DNA of 64,000 nt. It comes from Chlorocebus sabaeus (taxonomy: Eukaryota > Chordata > Mammalia > Primates > Cercopithecidae). Numbering within the stretch: the stretch's first letter is position 1; each line of letters starts with the position of its first letter. Below are positions 21,328 to 31,817 of this stretch, one piece after another. The position numbers and the translations under genes were made by a program. The DNA lies in contig NW_027327637.1 in NCBI RefSeq assembly GCF_047675955.1, positions 992,001 through 1,056,000 of the forward strand, given 5' to 3'. The notes under the pieces are model-generated. The model saw nothing but the letters and a program-made list of their open reading frames with translations. It was not told the DNA's origin and made no database searches.

Positions 21328-23218
21328 GAAAAAGGAAATATCTTCCGTTCAAAACTGGAGAGAAGCCTTCTGAGAAACTGTTCTATGTTCTGTTAATTCA
21401 TCTCACAGAGTTACATCTTTACTTTCAAGAAGCCTTTCGCTAAGGCTGTTCTTGTGGAATTAGCAAAGGGATATTTGGAAGCCCATAGAGGGCTATGGTG
21501 AAAAAGGAAATATCTTCCGTTCAAAACTGGAAAGAAGCTTTCTGAGAAACTGCTCTGTGTTCTGTTAATTCATCTCACAGAGTTACATCTTTAACTTCAA
21601 GAAGCCTTTCGCTTAGGCTGTTCTTGTGGAATTGACAAAGGGATATTTGGAAGCCCATAGAGGGCTATGGTGAAAAAGGAAATATCTTCCGTTCAAAACT
21701 GGAAAGAAGCTTTCTGAGAAACTGCTCTGTGTTCTGTTAATTCATCTCACAGAGTTACATCTTTAACTTCAAGAAGCCTTTCGCTAAGGCTGTTCTTGTG
21801 GAATTGGCAAAGGGATATTTGGAAGCCCATAGAGGGCTATGGTGAAAAAGGAAATATCTTCCGTTCAAAACTGGAAAGAAGCTTTCTGAGAAACTGCTCT
21901 GTGTTCTGTTAATTCATCTCACAGAGTTACATCTTTCCCTTCAAGAAGCCTTTCGCTAAGGGTGTTCTTGTGGAATTGGCAAAGGGATATTTGGAAGCCC
22001 ATAGAGGGCTATGGTGAAAAAGGAAATATCTTCCGTTCAAAACTGGAAAGAAGCTTTCTGAGAAACTGCTCTGTGTTCTGTTAATTCATCTCACAGACTT
22101 ACATCTTTAACTTCAAGAAGCCTTTCGCTAAGGCTGTTCTTGTGGAATTGGCAAAGGGATATTTGGAAGCCCATAGAGGGCTATGGAGAAAAAGGAAATA
22201 TCTTCCGTTCAAAACTAGAAAGAAGCTTTCTGAGAAACTGTTCTATGTTCTGTTAATTCATCTCACAGAGTTACATCTTTCCCTTCAAGAAGCCTTTCGC
22301 TTAGGCTGTTCTTGTGGAATTGGCAAAGGGATATTTGGAAGCCCATAGAAGGCTATGGTGAAAAAGGAAATATCTTTCGTTCAAAACTGGAAAGAAGCTT
22401 TCTGAGAAACTGCTCTGTGTTCTGTTAATTCATCTCACAGAGTTACATCTTTCCCTTCAAGAAGCCTTTCGCTAAGGCTGTTCTTGTGGAATTGGCAAAG
22501 GGATATTTGGAAGCCCATAGAGGGCTATGGTGAAAAAGGAAATATTTTCCGTTCAAAACTGGAAAGAAGCTTTCTGAGAAACTGCTCTGTGTTCTGTTAA
22601 TTCATCTCACAGAGTTACATCTATCCTTTCAAGAAGCCTTTCGCTAACGCTGTTCTTGTGGAATTGGCAAAGGGATATTTGGAAGCCCATAGAGGGCTAT
22701 GGTGAAAAATGAAATATCTTCCGTTCAAAACTGGAAAGAAGCTTTCTGAGAAACTGCTCTGTGTTCTGTTAATTCATCTCACAGAGTTACATCTTTCCCT
22801 TCAAGAAGCCTTTCGCTAAGGCTGTTCTTGTGGAATTGGCAAAGGGATATTTGGAAGCCCATAGAGGGCTATGGTGAAAAAGGAAATATCTTCCGTTCAA
22901 AACTGGAAAGAAGCTTTCTGAGAAACTGCTCTGTGTTCTGTTAATTCATCTCACAGAGTTACATCTTTCCCTTCAAGAAGCCTTTCGCTAAGGCTGTTCT
23001 TGTGGAATTGGCAAAGGGATATTTGGAAGCCCATAGAGGGCTATGGTGAAAAAGGAAATATCTTCCGTTCAAAACTGGAGAGAAGCTTTCTGAGAAACTG
23101 TTCTATGTTCTGTTAATTCATCTCACAGAGTTACATCTTTCCCTTCAAGAAGCCTTTCCCTAGGCTGTTCTTGTGGAATTGGCAAAGGGATATTTGGAAG
23201 CCCATAGAGGGCTATGGT
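21328..23218 (+). repeat. 21-mer-spaced block, copy 1 (11 monomers)
   Basis: Order: ggagag with agaagccttc and ttctatg; two tttaacttc units; taagggtg near 21958; tttaacttc ending ctatggag; actagaaag/ttctatg/cgcttagg; atctttcg; atattttccg/tatcctttc/taacgctg; two ordinary; ggagag/ttctatg. The rare agaagccttc and taagggtg are both repeated 3610-3612 bp later. The last unit lost one base in tttccctagg (about 23158-23163). A chance 68-codon frame lies at 22142-22348. Confidence 0.87.
23158..23163 (+). other. One-base deletion with substitution (tttcgctaagg to tttccctagg)
   Basis: The unit starting at 23047 is 171 bp. The CpG at this place and the hairpin loop are both altered. The sister unit in the 21-mer copy (24938 block) is unaffected. 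Confidence 0.85.
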
Positions 23219-24078
23219 GAAAAAGGAAATATCTTCCGTTCAAAACTGGAAAGAAGCTTTCTGAGAAACTGCTCTGTGTTCTGTTAATTCATCTCACAGA
23301 GTTACATCTTTAACTTCAAGAAGCCTTTCGCTAAGGCTGTTCTTGTGGAATTGGCAAAGGGATATTTGGAAGCCCATAGAGGGCTATGGTGAAAAAGGAA
23401 ATATCTTCCGTTCAAAACTGGAAAGAAGCTTTCTGAGAAACTGCTCTGTGTTCTGTTAATTCATCTCACAGAGTTACATCTTTACCTTCAAGAAGCCTTT
23501 CGCTAAGGCTGTACTTGTGGAATTGGCAAAGGGATATTTGGAAGCCCATAGAGGGCTATGGTGAAAAAGGAAATATCTTCCGTTCAAAACTGGAAAGAAG
23601 CTTTCTGAGAAACTGCTCTGTGTTCTGTTAATTCATCTCACAGAGTTACATCTTTCCCTTCAAGAAGTCTTTCGCTAAGGCTGTTTTTGTGGAATTGGCA
23701 AAGGGATATTTGGAAGCCCATAGAGGGCTATGGTGAAAAAGGAAATATCTTCCGTTCAAAACTGGAAAGAAGCTTTCTGAGAAACTGCTCTGTGTTCTGT
23801 TAATTCATCTCACAGAGTTACATCTTTACCTTCAAGAAGCCTTTCGCTAAGGCTGTTCTTGTGGAACTGGCAAAGGGATATTTGGAAGCCCATAGAGGGC
23901 TATGTTGAAAAAGGAAATATCTTCCGTTCAAACCTGGAAAGAAGCTTTCTGAGAAACTGCTCTGTGTTCTGTTAATTCATGTCACAGAGTTACATCTTTC
24001 CCTTCAGGAAGCCTTTCGCTAAGGCTGTTCTTGTGGAATTGGCAAAGGGATATTTGGAAGCCCATAGAGGGCTATGGT
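23219..24078 (+). repeat. Five monomers of the 3785-type series
   Basis: Marks are tttaacttc; tttaccttc/gtacttg; aagtctttc/ctgtttttg; tttaccttc/gaactggc/ctatgttg; aacctgg/catgtcac/caggaag. The first four parallel 14105-14792 at an offset of 9114 bp (53 monomers less two bases). Confidence 0.75.
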
Positions 24079-24422
24079 GAAAAAGGAAATATCTTTCGTT
24101 CAAAACTGGAAAGAAGCTTTCTGAGAAACTGCTCTGTGTTCTGTTAATTCATGTCACAGAGTTACATCTTTCCCTTCAGGAAGCCTTTCGCTAAGGCTGT
24201 TCTTGTGGAATTGGCAAAGGGATATTTGGAAGCCCATAGAGGGCTATGGTGAAAAAGGAAATATCTTTCGTTCAAAACTGGAAAGAAGCTTTCTGAGAAA
24301 CTGCTCTGTGTTCTGTTAATTCATGTCACAGAGTTACATCTTTCCCTTCAGGAAGCCTTTCGCTAAGGCTGTTCTTGTGGAATTGGCAAAGGGATATTTG
24401 GAAGCCCATAGAGGGCTATGGT
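24079..24422 (+). repeat. Two identical adjacent monomers (single-monomer amplification)
   Basis: Units 24079-24250 and 24251-24422 read the same at every base I compared: atctttcg, catgtcac and caggaag together. The unit just before (23907-24078) also has catgtcac and caggaag but keeps aacctgg. This is the clearest case in the window of a single 172-bp unit being copied next to itself. Confidence 0.85.
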
Positions 24423-24937
24423 GAAAAAGGAAATATCTTTCGTTCAAAACTGGAAAGAAGCTTTCTGAGAAACTGCTCTGTGTTCTGTTAATTCATCTCA
24501 CAGAGTTACATCTTTCCTTTCAAGAAGCCTTCCGCTAACGCTGTTCTTGTGGAATTGGCAAAGGGATATTTGGAAGCCCATAGAGGGCTATGGTGAAAAA
24601 GGAAATATCTTCCGTTCAAAACTGGAAAGAAGCTTTCTGAGAAACTGCTCTGTGTTCTGTTAATTCATCTAACAGAGTTACATCTTTCCCTTCAAGAAGC
24701 CTTTCGCTAAGGCTGTTTTGTGGAATTGGCAAAGGGATATTTGGAAGCCCATAGAGGGCTATGGTGAAAAAGGAAATATCTTCCGTTCAAAACTGGAAAG
24801 AAGCTTTCTGAGAAACTGCTCTGTGTTCTGTTAATTCATCTCACAGAGTTACATCTTTCCCTTCAAGAAGCCTTTCGCTAAGGCTGTTCTTGTGGAATTG
24901 GCAAAGGGATATTTGGAAGCCCATAGAGGGCTATGGT
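24423..24937 (+). repeat. Three monomers between duplicated blocks
   Basis: The first has atctttcg and ccttccgctaacg, also seen near 15590. The second has catctaacag and a one-base deletion in ggctgttttgtgg (about 24717). The third is near-consensus. Confidence 0.8.
24714..24719 (+). other. One-base deletion (ggctgttcttg to ggctgttttg)
   Basis: The unit from 24595 is 171 bp because the c of gttcttg is missing. No other copy in the window shows this. Confidence 0.85.
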
Positions 24938-26829
24938 GAAAAAGGAAATATCTTCCGTTCAAAACTGGAGAGAAGCCTTCTGAGAAACTGTTCTATGTTC
25001 TGTTAATTCATCTCACAGAGTTACATCCTTCCCTTCAAGAAGCCTTTCGCTAAGGCTGTTCTTGTGGAATTGGCAAAGGGATATTTGGAAGCCCATAGAG
25101 GGCTATGGTGAAAAAGGAAATATCTTCCGTTCAAAACTGGAAAGAAGCTTTCTGAGAAACTGCTCTGTGTTCTGTTAATTCATCTCACAGAGTTACATCT
25201 TTAACTTCAAGAAGCCTTTCGCTAAGGCTGTTCTTGTGGAATTGGCAAAGGGATATTTGGAAGCCCATAGAGGGCTATGGTGAAAAAGGAAATATCTTCC
25301 GTTCAAAACTGGAAAGAAGCTTTCTGAGAAACTGCTCTGTGTTCTGTTAATTCATCTCACAGAGTTACATCTTTAACTTCAAGAAGCCTTTCGCTAAGGC
25401 TGTTCTTGTGGAATTGGCAAAGGGATATTTGGAAGCCCATAGAGGGCTATGGTGAAAAAGGAAATATCTTCCGTTCAAAACTGGAAAGAAGCTTTCTGAG
25501 AAACTGCTCTGTGTTCTGTTAATTCATCTCACAGAGTTACATCTTTCCCTTAAAGAAGCCTTTCGCTAAGGGTGTTCTTCTGGAATTGGCAAAGGGATAT
25601 TTGGAAGCCCATAGAGGGCTATGGTGAAAAAGGAAATATCTTCCGTTCAAAACTGGAAAGAAGCTTTCTGAGAAACTGCTCTGTGTTCTGTTAATTCATC
25701 TCACAGAGTTACATCTTTAACTTCAAGAAGCCTTTCGCTAAGGCTGTTCTTGTGGAATTGGCAAAGGGATATTTGGAAGCCCATAGAGGACTATGGAGAA
25801 AAAGGAAATATCTTCCGTTCAAAACTAGAAAGAAGCTTTCTGAGAAACTGTTCTATGTTCTGTTAATTCATCTCACAGAGTTACATCTTTCCCTTCAAGA
25901 AGCCTTTCGCTTAGGCTGTTCTTGTGGAATTGGCAAAGGGATATTTGGAAGCCCATAGAATGCTATGGTGAAAAAGGAAATATCTTTCGTTCAAAACTGG
26001 AAAGAAGCTTTCTGAGAAACTGCTCTGTGTTCTGTTAATTCATCTCACAGAGTTACATCTTTCCCTTCAAGAAGCCTTTCGCTAAGGCTGTTCTTGTGGA
26101 ATTGGCAAAGGGATATTTGGAAGCCCATAGAGGGCTATGGTGAAAAAGGAAATATTTTCCGTTCAAAACTGGAAAGAAGCTTTCTGAGAAACTGCTCTGT
26201 GTTCTGTTAATTCATCTCACAGAGTTACATCTATCCTTTCAAGAAGCCTTTCGCTAACGCTGTTCTTGTGGAATTGGCAAAGGGATATTTGGAAGCCCAT
26301 AGAGGACTATGGTGAAAAAGGAAATATCTTCCGTTCAAAACTGGAAAGAAGCTTTCTGAGAAACTGCTCTGTGTTCTGTTAATTCATCTCACAGAGTTAC
26401 ATCTTTCCCTTCAAGAAGCCTTTCGCTAAGGATGTTCTTGTGGAATTGGCAAAGGGATATTTGGAAGCCCATAGAGGGCTATGGTGAAAAAGGAAATATC
26501 TTCCGTTCAAAACTGGAAAGAAGCTTTCTGAGAAACTGCTCTGTGTTCTGTTAATTCATCTCACAGAGTTACATCTTTCCCTTCAAGAAGCCTTTCGCTA
26601 AGGCTGTTCTTGTGGAATTGGCAAAGGGATATTTGGAAGCCCATAGAGGGCTATGGTGAAAAAGGAAATATCTTCCGTTCAAAACTGGAGAGAAGATTTC
26701 TGAGAAACTGTTCTATGTTCTGTTAATTCATCTCACAGAGTTACATCTTTCCTTTCAAGAAGCCTTTCGCTAAGGCTGTTCTTGTGGAATTGGCAGAGGG
26801 ATATTTGGAAGCCCATAGAGGGCTATGGT
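24938..26829 (+). repeat. 21-mer-spaced block, copy 2 (11 monomers)
   Basis: This repeats 21328-23218 in order, including agaagccttc, taagggtg, ctatggag with actagaaag, cgcttagg and tatcctttc. Its own marks are tccttccc (25026), taaagaagcc, ttctggaatt, aggactatgg and agaatgct. The pair aggactatggag/agaatgct is shared with 32970-33190, 7224 bp (42 monomers) away. A chance 68-codon frame lies at 25752-25958. Confidence 0.87.
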
Positions 26830-27173
26830 GAAAAAGGAAATATCTTCCGTTCAAAACTGGAAAGAAGCTTTCTGAGAAACTGCTCTGTGTTCTGTTAATT
26901 CATCTCAACGAGTTACATCTTTCCCTTCAAGAAGACTTTCGCTTAGGCTGTTCTTGTGGAATTGGCAAAGGGATATTTGGAAGCCCATAGAGGGCTATGG
27001 TGAAAAAGGAAATATCTTCCGTTCAAAACTGGAAAGAAGCTTTCTGAGAAACTGCTCTGTGTTCTGTTAATTCATCTCAACGATTTACATCTTTCCCTTC
27101 AAGAAGACTTTCGCTTAGGCTGTTCTTGTGGAATTGGCAAAGGGATATTTGGAAGCCCATAGAGGGCTATGTT
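26830..27173 (+). repeat. Adjacent near-identical ctcaacga monomers
   Basis: Two neighbouring units both carry ctcaacga, agactttcgc and cgcttagg. The second differs by gatttac for gagttac near 27082. A third related unit is at about 32690. This is a local one-unit duplication with one later change. Confidence 0.8.
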
Positions 27174-28377
27174 GAAAAAGGAAATATCTTCCTTTCAAAA
27201 CTGGAAAGAAGCTTTCTGAGAAACTGCTCTGTGTTCTGTTAATTCATCTCACAGAGTTACATCTTTAACTTCAAGAAGCCTTTCGCTAAGGCTGTTCTTG
27301 TGGAATTGGCAAAGGGATATTTGGAAGCCCATAGAGGGCTATGGTGAAAAAGGAAATATCTTCCGTTCAAAACTGGAAAGAAGCTTTCTGAGAAACTGCT
27401 CTGTGTTCTGTTAATTCATCTCACAGAGTTACATCTTTCCCTTCAAGAAGCCTTTCGCTAAGGCTGTTCTTGTGGAATTGGCAAAGGGATATTTGGAAGC
27501 CCATAGAGGGCTATGGTGAAAAAGGAAATATCTTCCGTTCAAAACTGGAAAGAAGCTCTCTGAGAAACTGCTCTGTGTTCTGTTAATTCATCTCACAGAG
27601 TTACATCTTTCCCTTCAAGAAGCCTTTCGCTAAGGCTGTTCTTGTGGAATTGGCAAAGGGATATTTGGAAGCCCATAGAGGGCTATGGTGAAAAAGGAAA
27701 TATCTTCCGTTCAAAACTGGAAAGAAGCTTTCTGAGAAACTGCTCTGTGTTCTGTTAATTCATCTCACAGAGTTACATCTTTAACTTCAAGAAGCCTTTC
27801 GCTAAGGCTGTTCTTGTGGAATTGGCAAAGGGATATTTGGAAGCCCATAGAGGGCTACGGAGAAAAAGGAAATATCTTCCGTTCAAAACTGGAAAGAAGC
27901 TTTCTGAGAAACTGTTCTATGTTCTGTTAATTCATCTCACAGAGTTACATCTTTCCCATCAAGAAGCCTTTCGCTAAGGCTGTTCTTGTGGAATTGGCAA
28001 AGGGATATTTGGAAGCCCATAGAGGGCTATGGTGAAAAAGGAAATATCTTTCGCTCAAAACTGGAAAGAAGCTTTCTGAGAAACTGCTCTGTGTTCTGTT
28101 AATTCATCTCACAGAGTTACATCTTTCCCTTCAAGAAGCCTTTCTCTAAGCCTGTTCTTGTGGAATTGGCAAAGGGATATTTCGAAGCCCATAGAGGGCT
28201 ATGGTGAAAAAGGAAATATCTTCCGTTCAAAACTGGAAAGAAGTTTTCTGAGAAACTGCTCTGTGTTCTGTTAATTCATCTCACAGAGTTACATCTTTCC
28301 CTACAAGAAGCCTTTCGCTTAGGCTGTTCTTGTGGAATTGGCAAAGGGATATTTGGAAGCCCATAGAGGGCTATGGT
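27174..28377 (+). repeat. Mixed alpha satellite monomers
   Basis: Seven units: a tcctttcaaaac unit, two ordinary (one with agctctctg), tttaacttc ending ctacggag, ttctatg/tcccatc, atctttcgctcaaaac with taagcctg and ttcgaag, then aagttttctg/ccctacaag/cgcttagg. Only satellite sequence is present. Confidence 0.75.
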
Positions 28378-30097
28378 GAAAAAGGAAATATCTTCCGTTC
28401 AAAACTGGAAAGAAGCTTTCTGAGAAACTGCTCTGTGTTCTGTTAATTCATCTCACAGAGCTACATCATTCCCTTCAAGAAGCCTTTCGCTAAGGCTGTT
28501 CTTGTGGAATTGGCAAAGGGATATTTGGAAGCCCATAGAGGGCTATGGTGAAAAAGGAAATATCTTCCGTTCAAAACTGGAAAGAAGCTTTCTGAGAAAC
28601 TGCTCTGTGTTCGGTTAATTCATCTCACAGAGTTACATCTTTCCCTTCAAGAAGCCTTTCGCTAAGGGTGTTCTTGTGGAATTGGCAAAGGGATATTTGG
28701 AAGCCCATAGAGGGCTACGGTGAAAAAGGAAATATCTTCCGTTCAAAACTGGAAAGAAGCTTTCTGAGAAACTGCTCTGTGTTCTGTTAATTCATCTCAC
28801 AGAGTTACATCTTTAACTTCAAGAAGCCTTTCGCTAAGGCTGTTCTTGTGGAATTGGCAAAGGGATATTTGGAAGCCCCTAGAGGGCTATGGAGAAAAAG
28901 GAAATATCTTCCGTTCAAAACTGGAAAGAAGCTTTCTGAGAAACTGTTCTATGTTCTGTTAATTCATCTCACAGAGTTACATCTTTCCCTTCAAGAAGCC
29001 TTTCGCTTAGGCTGTTCTTGTGGAATTGGCAAAGGGATATTTGGAAGCCCATAGAGGGCTATGGTGAAAAAGGAAATATCTTTCGTTCAAAACTGGAAAG
29101 AAGCTTTCTGAGAAACTGCTCTGTGTTCTGTTAATTCATCTCACAGAGTTACATCTTTCCCTTCAAGAAGCCTTTCGCTAAGGCTGTTCTTGTGGAATTG
29201 GCAAAGGGATATTTGGAAGCCCATAGAGGGCTATGGTGAAAAAGGAAATATTTTCCGTTCAAAACTGGAAAGAAGCTTTCTGAGAAACTGCTCTGTGTTC
29301 TGTTAATTCATCTCACAGAGTTACATCTATCCTTTCAAGAAGCCTTTCGCTAACGCTGTTCTTGTGGAATTGGCAAAGGGATATTTGGAAGCCCATAGAG
29401 GGCTATGGTGAAAAAGGAAATATCTTCCGTTCAAAACTGGAAAGAAGCTTTCTGAGAAACTGCTCTGTGTTCTGTTAATTCATCTCACAGAGTTACATCT
29501 TTCCCTTCAAGAAGCCTTTCGCTAAGGCTGTTCTTGTGGAATTGGCAAAGTGATATTTGGAATCCCATAGAGGGCTATGGTGAAAAAGGAAATATCTTCC
29601 GTTCAAAACTGGAAAGAAGCTTTCTGAGAAACTGCTCTGTGTTCTGTTAATTCATCTCACAGAGTTACATCTTTCCCTTCAAGAAGCCTTTCGCTAAGGC
29701 TGTTCTTGTGGAATTGGCAAAGGGATATTTGGAAGCCCATAGAGGGCTATGGTGAAAAAGGAAATATCTTCCGTTCAAAACTGGAGAGAAGCTTTCTGAG
29801 AAACTGTTCTATGTTCTGTTAATTCATCTCACAGAGTTTTATCTTTCCCTTTTAGAAGCCTTTCGCTAAGGCTGTTCTTGTGGAATTGGCAAAGGGATAT
29901 TTGGAAGCCCATAGAGGGCTATGGTGAAAAAGGAAATATCTTCCGTTCAAAACTGGAAAGAAGCTTTCTGAGAAACTGCTCTGTGTTCTGTTAATTCATC
30001 TCACAGAGTTACATCTTTAACTTCAAGAAGCCTTTCGCTAAGGCTGTTCTTGTGGAATTGGCAAAGGGATATTTGGAAGCCCATAGAGGGCTATGGT
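28378..30097 (+). repeat. 10-mer tandem duplication, copy 1
   Basis: Ten units in order: gagctacatcatt; ttcggtt/taagggtg/ctacggtg; tttaacttc/cccctag/ctatggag; ttctatg/cgcttagg; atctttcg; atattttccg/tatcctttc/taacgctg; gtgatatttggaatccc; ordinary; ggagag/ttctatg with gttttatc and ttttagaagcc; tttaacttc. All these marks recur exactly 1720 bp later. A chance 68-codon frame starts at 28848. Confidence 0.93.
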
Positions 30098-31817
30098 GAA
30101 AAAGGAAATATCTTCCGTTCAAAACTGGAAAGAAGCTTTCTGAGAAACTGCTCTGTGTTCTGTTAATTCATCTCACAGAGCTACATCATTCCCTTCAAGA
30201 AGCCTTTCGCTAAGGCTGTTCTTGTGGAATTGGCAAAGGGATATTTGGAAGCCCATAGAGGGCTATGGTGAAAAAGGAAATATCTTCCGTTCAAAACTGG
30301 AAAGAAGCTTTCTGAGAAACTGCTCTGTGTTCGGTTAATTCATCTCACAGAGTTACATCTTTCCCTTCAAGAAGCCTTTCGCTAAGGGTGTTCTTGTGGA
30401 ATTGGCAAAGGGATATTTGGAAGCCCATAGAGGGCTACGGTGAAAAAGGAAATATCTTCCGTTCAAAACTGGAAAGAAGCTTTCTGAGAAACTGCTCTGT
30501 GTTCTGTTAATTCATCTCACAGAGTTACATCTTTAACTTCAAGAAGCCTTTCGCTAAGGCTGTTCTTGTGGAATTGGCAAAGGGATATTTGGAAGCCCCT
30601 AGAGGGCTATGGAGAAAAAGGAAATATCTTCCGTTCAAAACTGGAAAGAAGCTTTCTGAGAAACTGTTCTATGTTCTGTTAATTCATCTCACAGAGTTAC
30701 ATCTTTCCCTTCAAGAAGCCTTTCGCTTAGGCTGTTCTTGTGGAATTGGCAAAGGGATATTTGGAAGCCCATAGAGGGCTATGGTGAAAAAGGAAATATC
30801 TTTCGTTCAAAACTGGAAAGAAGCTTTCTGAGAAACTGCTCTGTGTTCTGTTAATTCATCTCACAGAGTTACATCTTTCCCTTCAAGAAGCCTTTCGCTA
30901 AGGCTGTTCTTGTGGAATTGGCAAAGGGATATTTGGAAGCCCATAGAGGGCTATGGTGAAAAAGGAAATATTTTCCGTTCAAAACTGGAAAGAAGCTTTC
31001 TGAGAAACTGCTCTGTGTTCTGTTAATTCATCTCACAGAGTTACATCTATCCTTTCAAGAAGCCTTTCGCTAACGCTGTTCTTGTGGAATTGGCAAAGGG
31101 ATATTTGGAAGCCCATAGAGGGCTATGGTGAAAAAGGAAATATCTTCCGTTCAAAACTGGAAAGAAGCTTTCTGAGAAACTGCTCTGTGTTCTGTTAATT
31201 CATCTCACAGAGTTACATCTTTCCCTTCAAGAAGCCTTTCGCTAAGGCTGTTCTTGTGGAATTGGCAAAGTGATATTTGGAATCCCATAGAGGGCTATGG
31301 TGAAAAAGGAAATATCTTCCGTTCAAAACTGGAAAGAAGCTTTCTGAGAAACTGCTCTGTGTTCTGTTAATTCATCTCACAGAGTTACATCTTTCCCTTC
31401 AAGAAGCCTTTCGCTAAGGCTGTTCTTGTGGAATTGGCAAAGGGATATTTGGAAGCCCATAGAGGGCTATGGTGAAAAAGGAAATATCTTCCGTTCAAAA
31501 CTGGAGAGAAGCTTTCTGAGAAACTGTTCTATGTTCTGTTAATTCATCTCACAGAGTTTTATCTTTCCCTTTTAGAAGCCTTTCGCTAAGGCTGTTCTTG
31601 TGGAATTGGCAAAGGGATATTTGGAAGCCCATAGAGGGCTATGGTGAAAAAGGAAATATCTTCCGTTCAAAACTGGAAAGAAGCTTTCTGAGAAACTGCT
31701 CTGTGTTCTGTTAATTCATCTCACAGAGTTACATCTTTAACTTCAAGAAGCCTTTCGCTAAGGCTGTTCTTGTGGAATTGGCAAAGGGATATTTGGAAGC
31801 CCATAGAGGGCTATGGT
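30098..31817 (+). repeat. 10-mer tandem duplication, copy 2
   Basis: This is identical to 28378-30097 at every position I compared by eye, including one-off marks such as gagctacatcatt, gtgatatttggaatccc and gttttatc...ttttagaagcc. The copies abut directly. No private change was found in either, so this is the youngest large event in the window, or an assembly artefact. A chance 68-codon frame starts at 30568. Confidence 0.93.

Noticed and set aside
22142..22348. 68-codon open frame, repeated at 25752, 28848, 30568 and 32976
   Set aside because: It arises where a ctatggag junction removes a tga and cgcttagg alters a taa. The copies follow satellite block duplications, not selection on a protein.
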